From the NCBI GenBank assembly GCA_016802295.1, contig JAESIW010000180.1, positions 520,411-584,410 on the forward strand: DNA of 64,000 nucleotides, in the 5' to 3' direction. Made by a program: the position numbers and the translations under genes. Below the pieces are notes generated by a model that was not told the origin of the DNA, searched no databases, and saw only the letters and a list, made by a program, of their open reading frames with translations. Within the stretch, counting starts at the first letter, position 1; every line of letters begins with the position of its first letter. The DNA comes from Brachionus rotundiformis (lineage: Eukaryota > Rotifera > Eurotatoria > Ploima > Brachionidae). Positions 53,846-64,000 of this stretch are shown one piece after another.

Positions 53846-56800
53846 AATAAAAATGAAATTGAATTTTGAGGTTCTCTCAAAAAATTTTTTTAAAAATCAT
53901 ATATCTGTAGTAGCGGACAATATCTTTGTAAAGATACTGATTGGCACGATGATCACGCCTATTCAAGTCAGAAAAAATGAGTTAACATTGTTCGTGGTTC
54001 AGTATCGGCCATATTTTGTATATTGTTTGGATTAAAAACATTATTTTGTCTGTTCTGCAAGTGAATTAACAGACGAATTAGAGTGTGAGATATATTGTGA
54101 CGTTTAAAGCTAATTATCTTATCAAAAGCTTCAATTGAACTGACATATCTCTTCCGCTCATACGTTTTTATCTCATCATGAATTTCTTCATTGACTTGAT
54201 TCGTAAAATCAGCTGCAATATTGTACCCATTATTTTCAACTTCTTCACGAGTAACTCCCATTCGGCATAAGGAATGATATTATTAAGACCCTGTGCTTGA
54301 ACGTTCACACGATCATTTCCTTTGCAGACATAATTGAAAATGTATTTCATGGAGGTTAAATTACCACATATTCCAAATTAATGTGGCATTGGATCTTTTA
54401 CAACATTGCCGGATTATAGGGAATAACAAAACGACTGTCAAGTTCATGTCCTCTTATGTTAAAAGATCTGTCATTATTTCTTCTCCGATACAATGGATAG
54501 TTATTTACCCGCATTACGGTTGAATCGCTGTACTGTTTGGGAAATCCTTTGGAACAACGATTACCATATTGTTTCATGCATGAACTGTTGGGCAGGGATG
54601 ATTCGTGTATCATCTTTGATTTCACAAGTTCATACAATTCTCTGTCTAATTCAGGATCTGGCACAAATAATTTGATCGATTAGATCCGGTGTTGATGGCT
54701 TATCGTTTTGTCTCATCAAAGGCAACACATGATCATGTGGGAGACCTCTTTTTTGATATTCCTTTACCCGTACAAAAGCTTCGACAACTCCAATCTTGTG
54801 CTCGGTGTTGACATCATTCCAAAACTCTCTCTACTTCAGATTATACATACGTGAACACATATCAGGCCGAAATAAATATGTTTGTCCGTCGCCAAATGTC
54901 CTATGTAATTCAGGCAAATGAGGATTTGAAGTGAATGTAACAAAGTAATTGGCTTTGCCAAAACGTCCTACTAATCCAATGCATCGAAGTAGTGCTGTTT
55001 CATAGCTCTATCACTACCTTCAAACGTTGAAGGAAGTATAAAAGCTCTTCCAACTCTCTCCATTGGATTAAAATTACCATTTATTCGGTCCATTATGTCC
55101 TGATAATCCATTATCCTAAGGCGATTCTGATTATTTCGAATAAATTGTAAATAACTCGATTCTGATTATGCAGATATCTTGGATCATACCCGGCTTCACT
55201 TTATGGAAAAAGCAATGGAAAACACATCGGATCACAATTCGGATTCCTCAAGTCAATGCTTTGCATATGGTTATATGGATGCTGTGGTACAATATTTATT
55301 AGAGGCTTATCAAGTTGCCTTGCTTGAGCATAAACAATTACACCGTCGTCAGCTAAACCATCTTTGTCATTAAACACAGCTGCTATTTCCGCGCTAACAG
55401 CCATATCAGCAATTTGTCTTTTTCCTCTTGTATTGGCAGGTACATTAACATTACGTGGAACAAATCGGGTAATCCACATTTGAACAGTAAAAGAATCTTC
55501 CTGATTTTGCTGATGAAGAACTTCTCTATTTGTCAAAATTAACTGCTTTAGTGGATTCGAGGCTCTCATCATCTGATTTAAATTATGAACAGTATCTTCA
55601 TTGATATTAGAATTGTTTTTGTTACCATTCTCAAGCATACTCTCAACAATCGCTCGATCTGAGTCCAACATAAGATACTGTGCAGCTCTTAGATTCATAT
55701 TACCATTTGGTCCATTAAACATTGGAGGAATGCGGTAATAAACGGAACCATGAATTTTATAAAGATAAAGCAATCGATTATTACGCCTTTCATTAAACCG
55801 TGCCATATCATTGTAAACATTATCTAAGTCTTCAGGATTAAAATTTGGCTTAACGGCTGCCATCGCAAAAAGAGAGTTGTACTGGTGTATATTAATCAAA
55901 AACTCTTTCGTGAGTTGGCTTTGAACTTCGTATACAGGGTTTAATAAGTGAACCAATGTTGGACGAAATTGATCAATAATAGGAACAACAATTTTGTTAC
56001 TTTCACAACATAGTTTGTAATTCCCGCTTCGATTGACTTCCTTTGGCCAGTATAATGCATTGCAATACTGGCAAGAATGTTCGAACTGGCCTTGATTGTA
56101 AATTTCTATCACATTTGCCCTTTCTATATTCCTTTCCATAAAAAGAGAACGATTAATTCGACGTTCACCTCTTCGTTCAATTACTAAACCCAGTCGTTGA
56201 AGTCGCTCTTCACGAGTTTCATTCTCTCTTATTCGAGCTCGTTAATCTCTTTGATATTGTAACCTTCTCTCGCGCTGCTCAGAAGTCTCATTTAAACGTC
56301 GATTCCTTTGCCTCTCAGACTCAATAGACACTCGATTATTTGCATCTTCAGATGTTTCATTTGCACGTCGAGTTCTATGTCTCGCTGCGTCAAGTGAAAG
56401 ACGGTTTTCTGTATCTTCTGGTGTTTCATTAGCTCTTAGGGAACTTTGACGATTTGATTGAGATGAAAAACGATCTTGAGTTTGTTCAACACTCTCATTT
56501 GCACGCCTAATTCTCTCTCGCATCGATCTCGAAATAATTAAAATATGCCTATGTCGATTCGATCAAGTTGATTGGTTAAATTTCTTCTTGTTCGAATAGG
56601 TGTTGTCGCTGATAGACCATTATTAGTCAAAGGAATCCTGTTTAACCTGTTGTCCCAATCAATTTTTGATGGCGATCTTCTTCTTCGTCTTGAACTTGTT
56701 GGTCTGCCAGGACGTGTAACAAAAGATGTTTCGGGTATATTTTCAGTCTCATTTGAATTAATATCGGAAGATTCGTCATTTTCAGCAAAACCTAGATCTT

Positions 56801-57246
56801 TTGAATATAATTATAATGAATAAACATTAATTATAAAATAAAACTAACTCTGTTCAAGCTGTGATGTTATATCAGCAATGGACTCTTGATGATCGATTGA
56901 AGTCATTTGCTGATCAAGTGGGTACTCATGTTGAATACTCATTGGCTCAGTCTCACTTATTTGAACTTGGATTGCAAATGATGCCGATGTTCCTGGTCGC
57001 TGATTATAATTTGTTTGTTCTTGGTTAATGTCTAAAATAAAATGTTTATTTATACAATTGCTAGAGATTTATATTTTACGATTAAATCTTGTTTTTAAGG
57101 TTATATAAGTTATTCTTCGACCCGTTCTTTGGTGGAACTGACGTTCCAATTCCAAATTAGACCAACCATTAACGGCGCAAAGACTAAATGATTTTTTTAT
57201 GTTCTTATCATCTTTGGTCGAAAATGCGGTTTCTAACTAAATAAAA
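53846..57246 (-). pseudogene. Helitron Rep (right arm), decayed, helicase missing
   Basis: Mirror of the left-arm Rep: zinc-like and Helitron_like_N region 56,523-55,201 (TAA at 56,242-56,244 and at 55,201-55,203), HUH His codons at 54,735 and 54,729 (counting down), catalytic-Tyr region starting at 54,350. The stops and frameshifts are the same as in the left arm, while a few substitutions differ (for example MPDPELDRE here versus MRDPELDRE on the left, SDSTVMRV versus SDSHVMRV). The shared lesions mean that the Rep was already dead when the palindrome formed. Confidence 0.85.
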
Positions 57247-57866
57247 ATAACAAAATGTAATTTAAATAAGTAGATTACTTGGTGGCGTTGTAATTTATTT
57301 TTATTAATTTTGTTACTCTACAATCTAATATTATAAAAGTTAAAAATATTTTAGTCTAGCTGTAACAGAGAATGAGAAATATCCGTCTCTCTACGCATTA
57401 TCTCGATTCAGTGTCTGCTCAACATAAAAAAAAAGTTTAAAAATAAAGAGATTAAAGATGGGTTCCTGTCGATTATTGCCTCAAAGATTATTTTCATTAA
57501 CTAAACCTTGCATGACCCCGGTCACTCACTTTGAAAGGAATCTATTAGAAATACATCCAAAAAATTATACTACCTGAAAAAGATAAATTGATGTTGATAA
57601 AATTTAGAAAATGAATAAATCATTCGATTTATTTCCTTAAAAAAATAAAAAAGTGAAAAACTTCAAATCTAATGAAAAACTTTTACTTTTATACGATTGA
57701 ATGAAACTAAATGATAACAGTCGTACGAAAGTCGATTCTTTCTATTTTATAAATATTAAATTTAAAATATAGAGCTAATGTTCTGAAATTTAAACTTAAT
57801 TAATTAATTTAAACTAAAAAATTAAAATACATATATAATTTTGATAAATTGCATAGTTAATCGAAA

Positions 57867-59066
57867 TTAAGTTAACTGATTCAATGTTTGAGATAACTTA
57901 AGTCGGCAAATTTGTGAACCCATTCTATCAAAGACTAACCGTCTAAAAATCAATTTTGTAAAAGCTCGATCAAGTTTGAACACATCTCCTCTTATTTTTT
58001 TACGAAAATCGACTTCAAAAGCTTTGATTTTTATGTCGATTTTTCGAATTACATGAGCCCAACAGTTGACTCTTTTTTCACAAACAAAAACCTGCTCAAA
58101 TCCATTTGTTATAGTTTTTGCATTATCAGCTATATTAATTCTCAGATCGATCATCTTATTTTATATTTTTTCAGCAATCAATTTTATTGCTTTGAAAAAA
58201 AAGCATAATCTATTTCTTTTTCTCTTGTACAAAGAGCGAGCCCGAATGGGTGAAATTTTTTGGCTCTATCCGTCGTTCCTCCCGTAATAGCGGGAAAATT
58301 GCCATAAGTTAACTTATAAGTTGTATCTGATAAGATAAACTTTGCTTCCAATGCAAATTTGACTAGCCTCTTGGTAGTTAAAAAAACTCTAATAAACTGA
58401 TTTGGATAGGCTTCGTATTCAAAGTGATCAACAAATACCGTATCTTCTTCCTCAGGTATACTTGAAATTTGCTCACACCAATCTTTGAATTCTCGCATAG
58501 TAGGATGAGATGTTTCATTTATTTTTCAAACGATTTCTTCAAATAATACAATTAAATCCTGATGCTTTTTGCGGATTAAGCCCTAGTTGAATTAATTTAT
58601 GTTTTATTTATTCAGGATTAAGGTTTAAATTGTCGTATTCCCAAATTTTTTGAATAACTAAATCACTTTCATCTTTTTTTTAATTTTTTTTTTATAGACT
58701 CTTTGTGATTGGAATGTTGTTATGGGATATGAAACATGCGCCTTTTGAATCTTCAGTTAGCTCTAAATACAATCCGGCTCGACAACCATTTTTTTATTGA
58801 CTGCAATAATAGAGAAATTATTTATCGTCTTGAAAATAAAATATGAAACTTTCACCGTGAATTTGCCCATTTGCTTTTTGCTTTTGCATTTCGTAAAAGT
58901 TGTCAAATTCTGAAAAGAATTGGTATGTGACAGCTTTGCCTCGAAGTTTTAAGTTAGACTTAGTCTTTACAATTGGCAAGTCAAGTTCCCCAGCGTCAAA
59001 CAGTGTCGATTCAACAGCATTACCTAAGAAGCTTTCAGATGATTGAGTTTTTTGTTCTTCAGACAT
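57867..59066 (-). pseudogene. MULE-type transposase pseudogene
   Basis: Reads from ATG at about 59,066 (MSEEQKTQSSESFLGNAVES). A FLYWCH-like finger region (FLYYCSQ, then NGCRAGLYLELTEDSKGA, CFISHNN) is interrupted by TAAs near 58,818 and 58,790. The MULE core then reads FVDHFEYEAYPNQFIRVFLT, ILSDTTYKL (first catalytic Asp) and FPAITGGTTDRAKKFHPFGL followed by ALC; after a shift near 58,170 comes INIADNAKTITNGFEQVF (second Asp) and RVNCWAHVIRKIDIK, ending at 57,867. These are signatures of Mutator-like transposases of the MULE domain family. The last about 110 bp (57,867-57,978) belong to the palindrome arm; the frame crosses the arm edge without a break, so the right arm is in native context. 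No terminal inverted repeats were identified. Confidence 0.75.
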
Positions 59067-59159
59067 TTTTAAGAAAAGAATAAAAATCATGATTAAAAAT
59101 TTATTATTATTTATATATTTGTAACAAATTAATTTGCTAACAATATTAATAAGTGTCAA

Positions 59160-60780
59160 TTAATATATTTTAAAAGTGTAAATCTAATGAGTTTTTTAAT
59201 TTTAATAAACCAATTAATGTTATTTTTATTCAAATTAAGGTTGTTTTAATCAATTTAGGATAATTTTCTATTACTTTTTTATTCAATTTGATAAATAACT
59301 GTCAAGTTTATTCTATTTTTAATAAAATTATAGAAATTTTATAATGTTTATGGTCATTTTTAATAAATTTTTAGGTATTGATTATATTACGCGATATATT
59401 TTATCTTAAAATAATAAAGAATTTTAAAAGGTAATGATTTTTAAAAGAGAACTAATAACTGTACGATCTATTTTTAGGGAAGAAAATGAAAGAAAAGAAA
59501 ATCAAACTCTTAACATCAAGATAAAGAGATAATTTTGGATGATTTTGAAAATTTGAAATTTAGAAATTCGAAGGCCTGCCCTATTTTTATATCTTGTTAT
59601 GATAAGGTGAACATTAAAAAAGGACTGAATACTGATATTGTCTTTAATTATTTTCCAATTTTTTAAAAAGTAAATATTCAATCAATTTTTTCACAAAGAT
59701 AAACTGCATTTTTAATTTTTAAATATTCATTTTTAATCTAATTATGAAATTTTTTTAAATTTATAATTTTTTTTCTAAAATACTCATCAACCGAAATTAT
59801 CTGAAAATGAGTCTTTAAAAATATTCATAAAATAATGATTCGAAAGAAGTGATGAAGAGTATGTCAGAAACAATGAAAAATTAATTGGTCCGCCATTAAT
59901 TATGTAGTTTAATTGTTTTAAAAAATAAAGTATTTTAAAAACAATATAAATCTATTTCATTTTCTAAACTTGAGGGTTAACATGTAAATTTTATTTTATT
60001 TCTATTAAATTTTTATTACGGAAGAGTATATTTTTTTTTTTCTGAAAAGATTGAGTATTCTTTGATTTAGTTTTTTTAGAGGGAATGTCATTTTTAGGAA
60101 AATTTTGTATCGATTGAAATTTTTTGAAAGAAAAAAAAATTTATTTCGAATATCTTAATATTTATATATCTTAATATGTATTTAAATAAAGATATCTAGA
60201 AATTTTTGATTTTTTTTTAATTTTTGTTATGATCTTAAATTTGGATAAGAAATTAATATAGAAAGTTATTTTTATAATAAAAATAAACTTTCTTAACCAG
60301 TATTATGATCTGCATTTCTTGTGGATTAAGCAGAGTTAAAAAAAGACTATATTCTGGTAATACATAAAATGTTTCTATTGATACAAGATAAACTTATTCT
60401 GATCCTTAAAAAAAAGAAAAAACGATTTAAATATTTTGTTTTTGTTTTATGAACAAATGTTCAAAGCGCCATATTTTTAATCAAAAACTTCGGATTTAGA
60501 AGATATATTTCACAATTTGACTTGTGTTTTCTTAATAGACAAGATAACAAAATGAAAATGTTGAAATTTCATCAATTTTAACACTTGGTTTTGTGATGAT
60601 TCATTTATATTTTGGAATTTTTAATTTTAATTTTTTTTTAAATTAATTTGTTTCTAATAATTAATTAATATAAAGATTTATTATTTTATAGTTTTTGTTT
60701 CCTATTTTTTAATTCAAAGTTAAATTGTTTTAAATAGTTTTAATTTTAACTAGATATCTTTTTTCTTATTTTAGGAAATT
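59160..60780. other. A+T-rich spacer, no gene recognised
   Basis: Over 1.6 kb of strongly A+T-rich DNA with no supportable ORF, repeat or motif. Polypyrimidine and poly-A runs are frequent. Confidence 0.5.
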
Positions 60781-60789
60781 TATGCAACT

Positions 60790-60956
60790 TAATTTAACAC
60801 TCCTTCCAGCGAACCCCGGTCTTCTGAGGCCCGCTGTATTTCTTCATATATACTTTATTGTTTTTTTTATAAAGTAGTTTAGAGAAGAAAGATTATTTTT
60901 TCCTCCCGCTCTCTCTATTATTTAATAGCGCACGCTATTAAATTGGTGGCAGCGGT
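60790..60956 (+). promoter_or_regulatory. Putative 5' LTR end and primer-binding site of a Ty3/gypsy element
   Basis: A G+C-richer block (cagcgaaccccggtcttctg) is followed by a TATA-like tcatatatactttatt (about 60,843-60,858), an 8-bp hairpin taatagcg/cgctatta (60,923-60,940) and tggtggcagcggt (60,944-60,956), which has the form of a retrotransposon primer-binding site matching a tRNA 3' end in TGG. The gag-like frame starts 37 bp later. The LTR start and the second LTR are outside what I can see. Confidence 0.45.
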
Positions 60957-60992
60957 TGAGCTTAAAAAAAAAAAATAATAATAAAATACGCG

Positions 60993-62290
60993 ATGCTTGA
61001 TGAGCACGTGTTTTTGTTTGTACATCTGTGTTTTAGCATAGCTGTGCTGGCGTTAACTATGATTGTTGTAGCTAGAGCCTTTAAAATTGTTATAAACCTC
61101 TTGACTGATCAGAATAAAAATTCAAATGATAATTCTCATGTAAACAACAAATACGAGTTGTTCAATGGGACTCCGGAAAAAGTTCGCCAAGATTATTTGG
61201 AAGACTCAGCGATCAAAACCAAATCGATAAATAAATGGCAAACTGATTATCAAAAAGGATTCAGTGGGAATAGTCGGGGACGTTCTATTCCTATAAAAGG
61301 TCAAAATTTGTACGGCAGTTCTGAACTAAAACAACACAAACCACAAAAGAGTCTTTTCGAGGATGATGCAATTGTGTACAAATGGCACGAAACAAATCTT
61401 TTCAGATGGAACAATAGAGGAGAATGTGTTTCTCCCTAGTTATAGAAGGCAACACGTAAATTTGGACACGCCAATTAACCCATATAAAAACTCCGAATTG
61501 TCGGACATGCGCAAATGGTCTAAAAAAGGTGATAACGAATACAAACAAAAAGTTTAAGAACGGAAAAAAATTGCGGTTCAAATAACAAAGGAACCACTGC
61601 CGTCTAAAGAATGGTCGTTTAAGCCAACAATTTTTACACTGAAGCAAGATATTCGCACGTGGTGGAATAGATTCAAATTATGTTCGAACTAGAAAAATTG
61701 ATGATCGAAATGTTTGGAAAACAACCTGCTTACCGAACAGATGCGGTAGCGGAATTCTATAATCGAGAACAGCTAACTGATGAGGATTTTCGAGATTTCT
61801 TTACCAACTTGTAGATCTTGGCACGAAATGCTTTCGTGTATTCGGGTAGTTTCGAGCAGAGCCGCTACGACTAATTGGTGAAAGAAAGATTTATCATTGG
61901 ACTGAGCGAAAAAGCAGTATTTTGGAGAGTCGATGTGTCGAATCCACAAACTTGTTCTGAAGCGTATGATTTAGTGGTTCAAACATATGCCAGGCTTCAA
62001 ATTTTAAACAGAAACCTACCTAATCGAATCTGCTCAGAAAAAATGGCCCACAAGCATATCAGTTGGTCAGACCAAATGGACCGGTATCACAATCCAGAAA
62101 GTGAGAAGGTATGTTTTTACTGTGTCAAGAAAGGCCATGGGGGAAATGACTGTTATCTTAAGAAGAATCAAATGAGTGAATCGACTCCTAAAAGGCGAGA
62201 GAATTATGAACCATCAACCTCACAAGGTAATGGGAAATTATGCCTGCACTGTAAAAAACAGGTCATGTAATATGAGACTGTTATTGAAAG
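60993..62290 (+). pseudogene. Ty3/gypsy gag, broken
   Basis: The first frame, 60,993-61,439, starts with a hydrophobic helix (VFLFVHLCFSIAVLALTMIV), unusual for gag, then a polar region. After a frame change near 61,380 the text SDMRKWSKKGDNEYKQKV and FTLKQDIRTWWNRFKL is capsid-like, and a further shift gives MIEMFGKQPAYRTDAVAEFY and EDFRDFFTNL. The frame at 61,875-62,270 contains the nucleocapsid zinc knuckle CFYCVKKGHGGNDC (62,112-62,153; C-x2-C-x4-H-x4-C). A second knuckle, CLHC at 62,242, is disrupted by a one-base shift at an A6 run and by a TGA. In-frame TAGs near 61,813 and 61,872 add further damage. Confidence 0.75.
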
Positions 62291-62371
62291 AAGAAATCAA
62301 ATTAAATTGTCAACGCTGGGTAATAAAAATCGAGCAGAGCAGAGCCTGAAAAACAAGTAATCGACCAAATA

Positions 62372-64000
62372 ATGTTTGACAAAAGTATCATAGGAACTTT
62401 GGAAATGAACAACACATCCGTGAATTTTTTGCTAGACAATGGGACAGTTAGTACAATAGTAACGAAGCGAATCTGGGATCAGTGCAAGACGTCGGATGCC
62501 GCTCTATTGCCGTTAGAAGAGACTTTGGAGACTTATGTTGGAGGTTCGTCAAAATAATAGGAAAAAGAAAGTGGATCGTGAAATTGAAAGGTTATGAGAG
62601 TGAAATGGAAATAATTGTAGTGGACGTACTGGTAAACAACTGCCTTCTCGGGTTAGACTTAGCATTCAAGCTTGCGGACATAAAAGACTATCTGGAACGC
62701 ATCAGGTTAGGACCGTCCAAGAAAAACGCAATCAGAACTTGCAACCTAACAAATGTCCCCAAAATCGAACATCACAACTCCGAAACGATGGAAGAACCGG
62801 CGAGTATCGGGACCGAAAATATTGCTACGTACAAGTTAATAATTGAAGACGAGTTCTCCGATATTATAGGAAAAGATTTGTATTCGATAACCCAAACTAA
62901 CATTTGCGAACATGGTATAGAATTAATTAACAATAAACCCATTAGACAGCTAGCAAGAAGGATTCCTTTTTCACTGCGTGATGAAGTCAGGAAGCAAATC
63001 GATGACATGTTGACGGCAGATCTGATTCAAAAAGCGACTCTCCCTGGGCCTCCCCCATAGTGTGAATTAAGAAGAGTAATGGGAAAATACGATTGTTTAT
63101 CGATTATCCTAAACTAAATGAGGTAACCATAAAGGATAGCTACCCACTACCAAAAATTGAAACGTTAATAGCACTGCTGAACGGAGCGACTAAATTTTCG
63201 AAATTAGATTTGACTTCGAGATATCACCCAATTTGAATTAAGGAGGAGGACAAACCAAAAACTGCATTCATCACCGAATTCGGTTTGTTCGAGTTCAACG
63301 TAATGTCGTTCGGGCTAACGAATGCACCCGCGACTTTTCAACGGACCATGGAAATTACTTAAGGGAATCTTAAATGTTTTTTGCTTCGTCTATTTGGATG
63401 ACATCAATATTTTCTCGAAGACGTTGGAGGAGCATAACATCCATGTAGAGACTGTGCTTGAGCGGATCCGAGCTGCAGTTTTAAAAATTAAAAGAAGTGC
63501 GACTGGTTTGTTTCATCAATTGAATATCTCGGGCATGTCATCTACAATGGCACTGAAAAGCCTTCATCCAGTAAAATAGAAGTTTTGTTCAGATACGAAA
63601 GACCAAAAACAGTTAAACAATTGCAGAGTTTTCTAGGACTGGCAAACCACTTTCGACGTTTTGTTAAAGGTTTTGCTGAAATAGCAGGACCACTGCACGA
63701 GGCAACTGAAAAAAGTAAAAATTTTGAGTGGAACGATAAGAGACAGTTAAGTTTTGATGAGATCCGGACCTGTCTTACAACACCGGATGACGGTAAAAAG
63801 GGTGTTCTTATACTTCCAGACTTCGAAGAAGATTTTAGACTCGAAACTGATGCGAGCGAACACAGTGCAGGAGCTGTTTTACTTCAAAAATACAAAGGAT
63901 CGTGGAGACCTGTCGCTTACTGGAGCAAAAGATTCACGAAACCGCAAAGAAAGTACTCAGCTACTGAGCGGGAACTGTAAGCAATTGTGTTTGCCATTGA
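62372..64000 (+). pseudogene. Ty3/gypsy pol (protease, reverse transcriptase, RNase H), broken and cut by window end
   Basis: Protease-like start at 62,372 with NFLLDNGTVSTIV, where the family has D-T/S-G (here D-N-G). After a shift near 62,550 come VNNCLLGLDLAFKL and the RT entry IELINNKPIRQLARRIPF. A shift near 63,050 leads to IKKSNGKIRLFIDYPKLNEV, FSKLDLTSRYH (stop at about 63,236) and FITEFGLFEFNVMSFGLTNA. The catalytic box is FVYLDDINIF (YLDD codons at 63,391-63,402). The thumb KTVKQLQSFLGLANHFRRFV and the RNase H segment FRLETDASEHSAGAVLLQ follow from 63,585, ending at a TAA at 63,978-63,980 that replaces a sense codon. The integrase would lie beyond the window. At least five lesions show it is not functional. 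Confidence 0.85.

Larger units (their letters stand above)
42706..57978. repeat. Giant palindrome: two 7.6-kb inverted arms, 71-bp spacer
   Basis: Left arm 42,706-50,302 and right arm 50,374-57,978. Paired coordinates sum to 100,676 with no net indel from about 43.0 to 57.7 kb; near the outer edge the right arm has 8 extra bases (near 57,790-57,805). I saw only scattered substitutions: 46,016 versus its mirror, two in the tcacacgt/tcaaccgt stretch at about 46,150, and single changes near 43,030 and 42,985. Each arm carries, from outside in, the end of a MULE gene, a decayed Helitron Rep, an intact methyltransferase, diverged tandem repeats and a unique inner block. Confidence 0.95.

Noticed and set aside
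42706..57978. Treating the giant palindrome as a pure assembly or sequencing fold-back artefact
   Set aside because: The arms differ by several substitutions and an 8-bp indel, and the outer flanks are unrelated (tandem repeats on the left, MULE gene on the right). An artefact from one molecule would give identical arms. A residual possibility remains and needs spanning reads.
62236..62260. A AAA AAC-like slippery site for programmed gag-pol frameshifting
   Set aside because: The heptamer is in the wrong register relative to the gag frame, and a TGA follows inside the second zinc knuckle. A simple indel in an A run explains it better.
1..64000. Bacterial-style operons, Shine-Dalgarno sites, CRISPR arrays
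   Set aside because: Introns, codon use and element types are eukaryotic. No regularly spaced repeats of CRISPR type are present.

Overview
The window is eukaryotic, roughly three-quarters A+T, with short spliceosomal introns (mostly 44-75 nt, GT..AG) and a heavy load of decayed transposable elements. CAP, homeobox, BEACH-type, CACTA/Tnp2-type, MULE, Helitron and Ty3/gypsy sequences together indicate a small invertebrate animal. A monogonont rotifer such as Brachionus would fit the base composition, intron size and element mix, but that is inference. No tRNA, rRNA or CRISPR array was seen.

Layout. 1-0.66 kb: 3' end of an unknown gene. 2.7-9.55 kb (minus): the best-resolved host gene, a nine-exon long coiled-coil protein of about 950-984 residues whose two large introns hold non-LTR retrotransposon debris. 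10-11.6 kb: LINE and duplicated debris. 12.2-12.8 kb: a complete secreted CAP/SCP protein with three exons. 13.1 kb: a tiny Cys-then-Pro-rich ORF. 13.75-15.7 kb: a decayed Tnp2-like transposase. 17.0-17.8 kb: an intact membrane-anchored class I methyltransferase. 18.6-20.2 kb: a single-pass membrane protein and an Asn/Ser-rich remnant bracketed by direct repeats. 20.5-20.85 kb: a small foldback element. 21-22.5 kb: a DDE transposase pseudogene. 23.4-24.1 kb: a broken double-homeodomain gene. 24.3-25.2 kb: GC-richer coding debris including a BEACH-family ConA-like fragment. 28-31.8 kb: coiled-coil/zinc-finger and other gene fragments.

From 31.8 kb onward the window is dominated by inverted duplications of very different sizes: a 3.2-kb foldback element (31.8-35.0 kb) whose arms carry a scrap of Helitron Rep; a 1.1-kb palindrome of a zinc-finger/coiled-coil pseudogene (37.6-38.7 kb) that abuts, at one base, a second inverted pair made from a KRBA2-like integrase element (38.7-40.0 kb); and a giant palindrome (42.7-58.0 kb; arms about 7.6 kb, spacer 71 bp). 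Each giant arm carries a decayed Helitron Rep with HUH motif and an intact, oppositely oriented, membrane-anchored class I methyltransferase. The right arm runs seamlessly into a MULE transposase pseudogene, whose last part alone is present in the left arm. This suggests the left arm is the derived copy. The window ends in a degenerate Ty3/gypsy retrotransposon (60.9-64 kb) that continues past the edge.

The genes do not form an operon or visible pathway. The themes are recurrent inverted duplication and the survival of an intact methyltransferase ORF inside a dead Helitron block. Many ORFs are broken at homopolymers, so some lesions may be assembly errors. The lesions shared by both giant arms are more likely real and older than the duplication.
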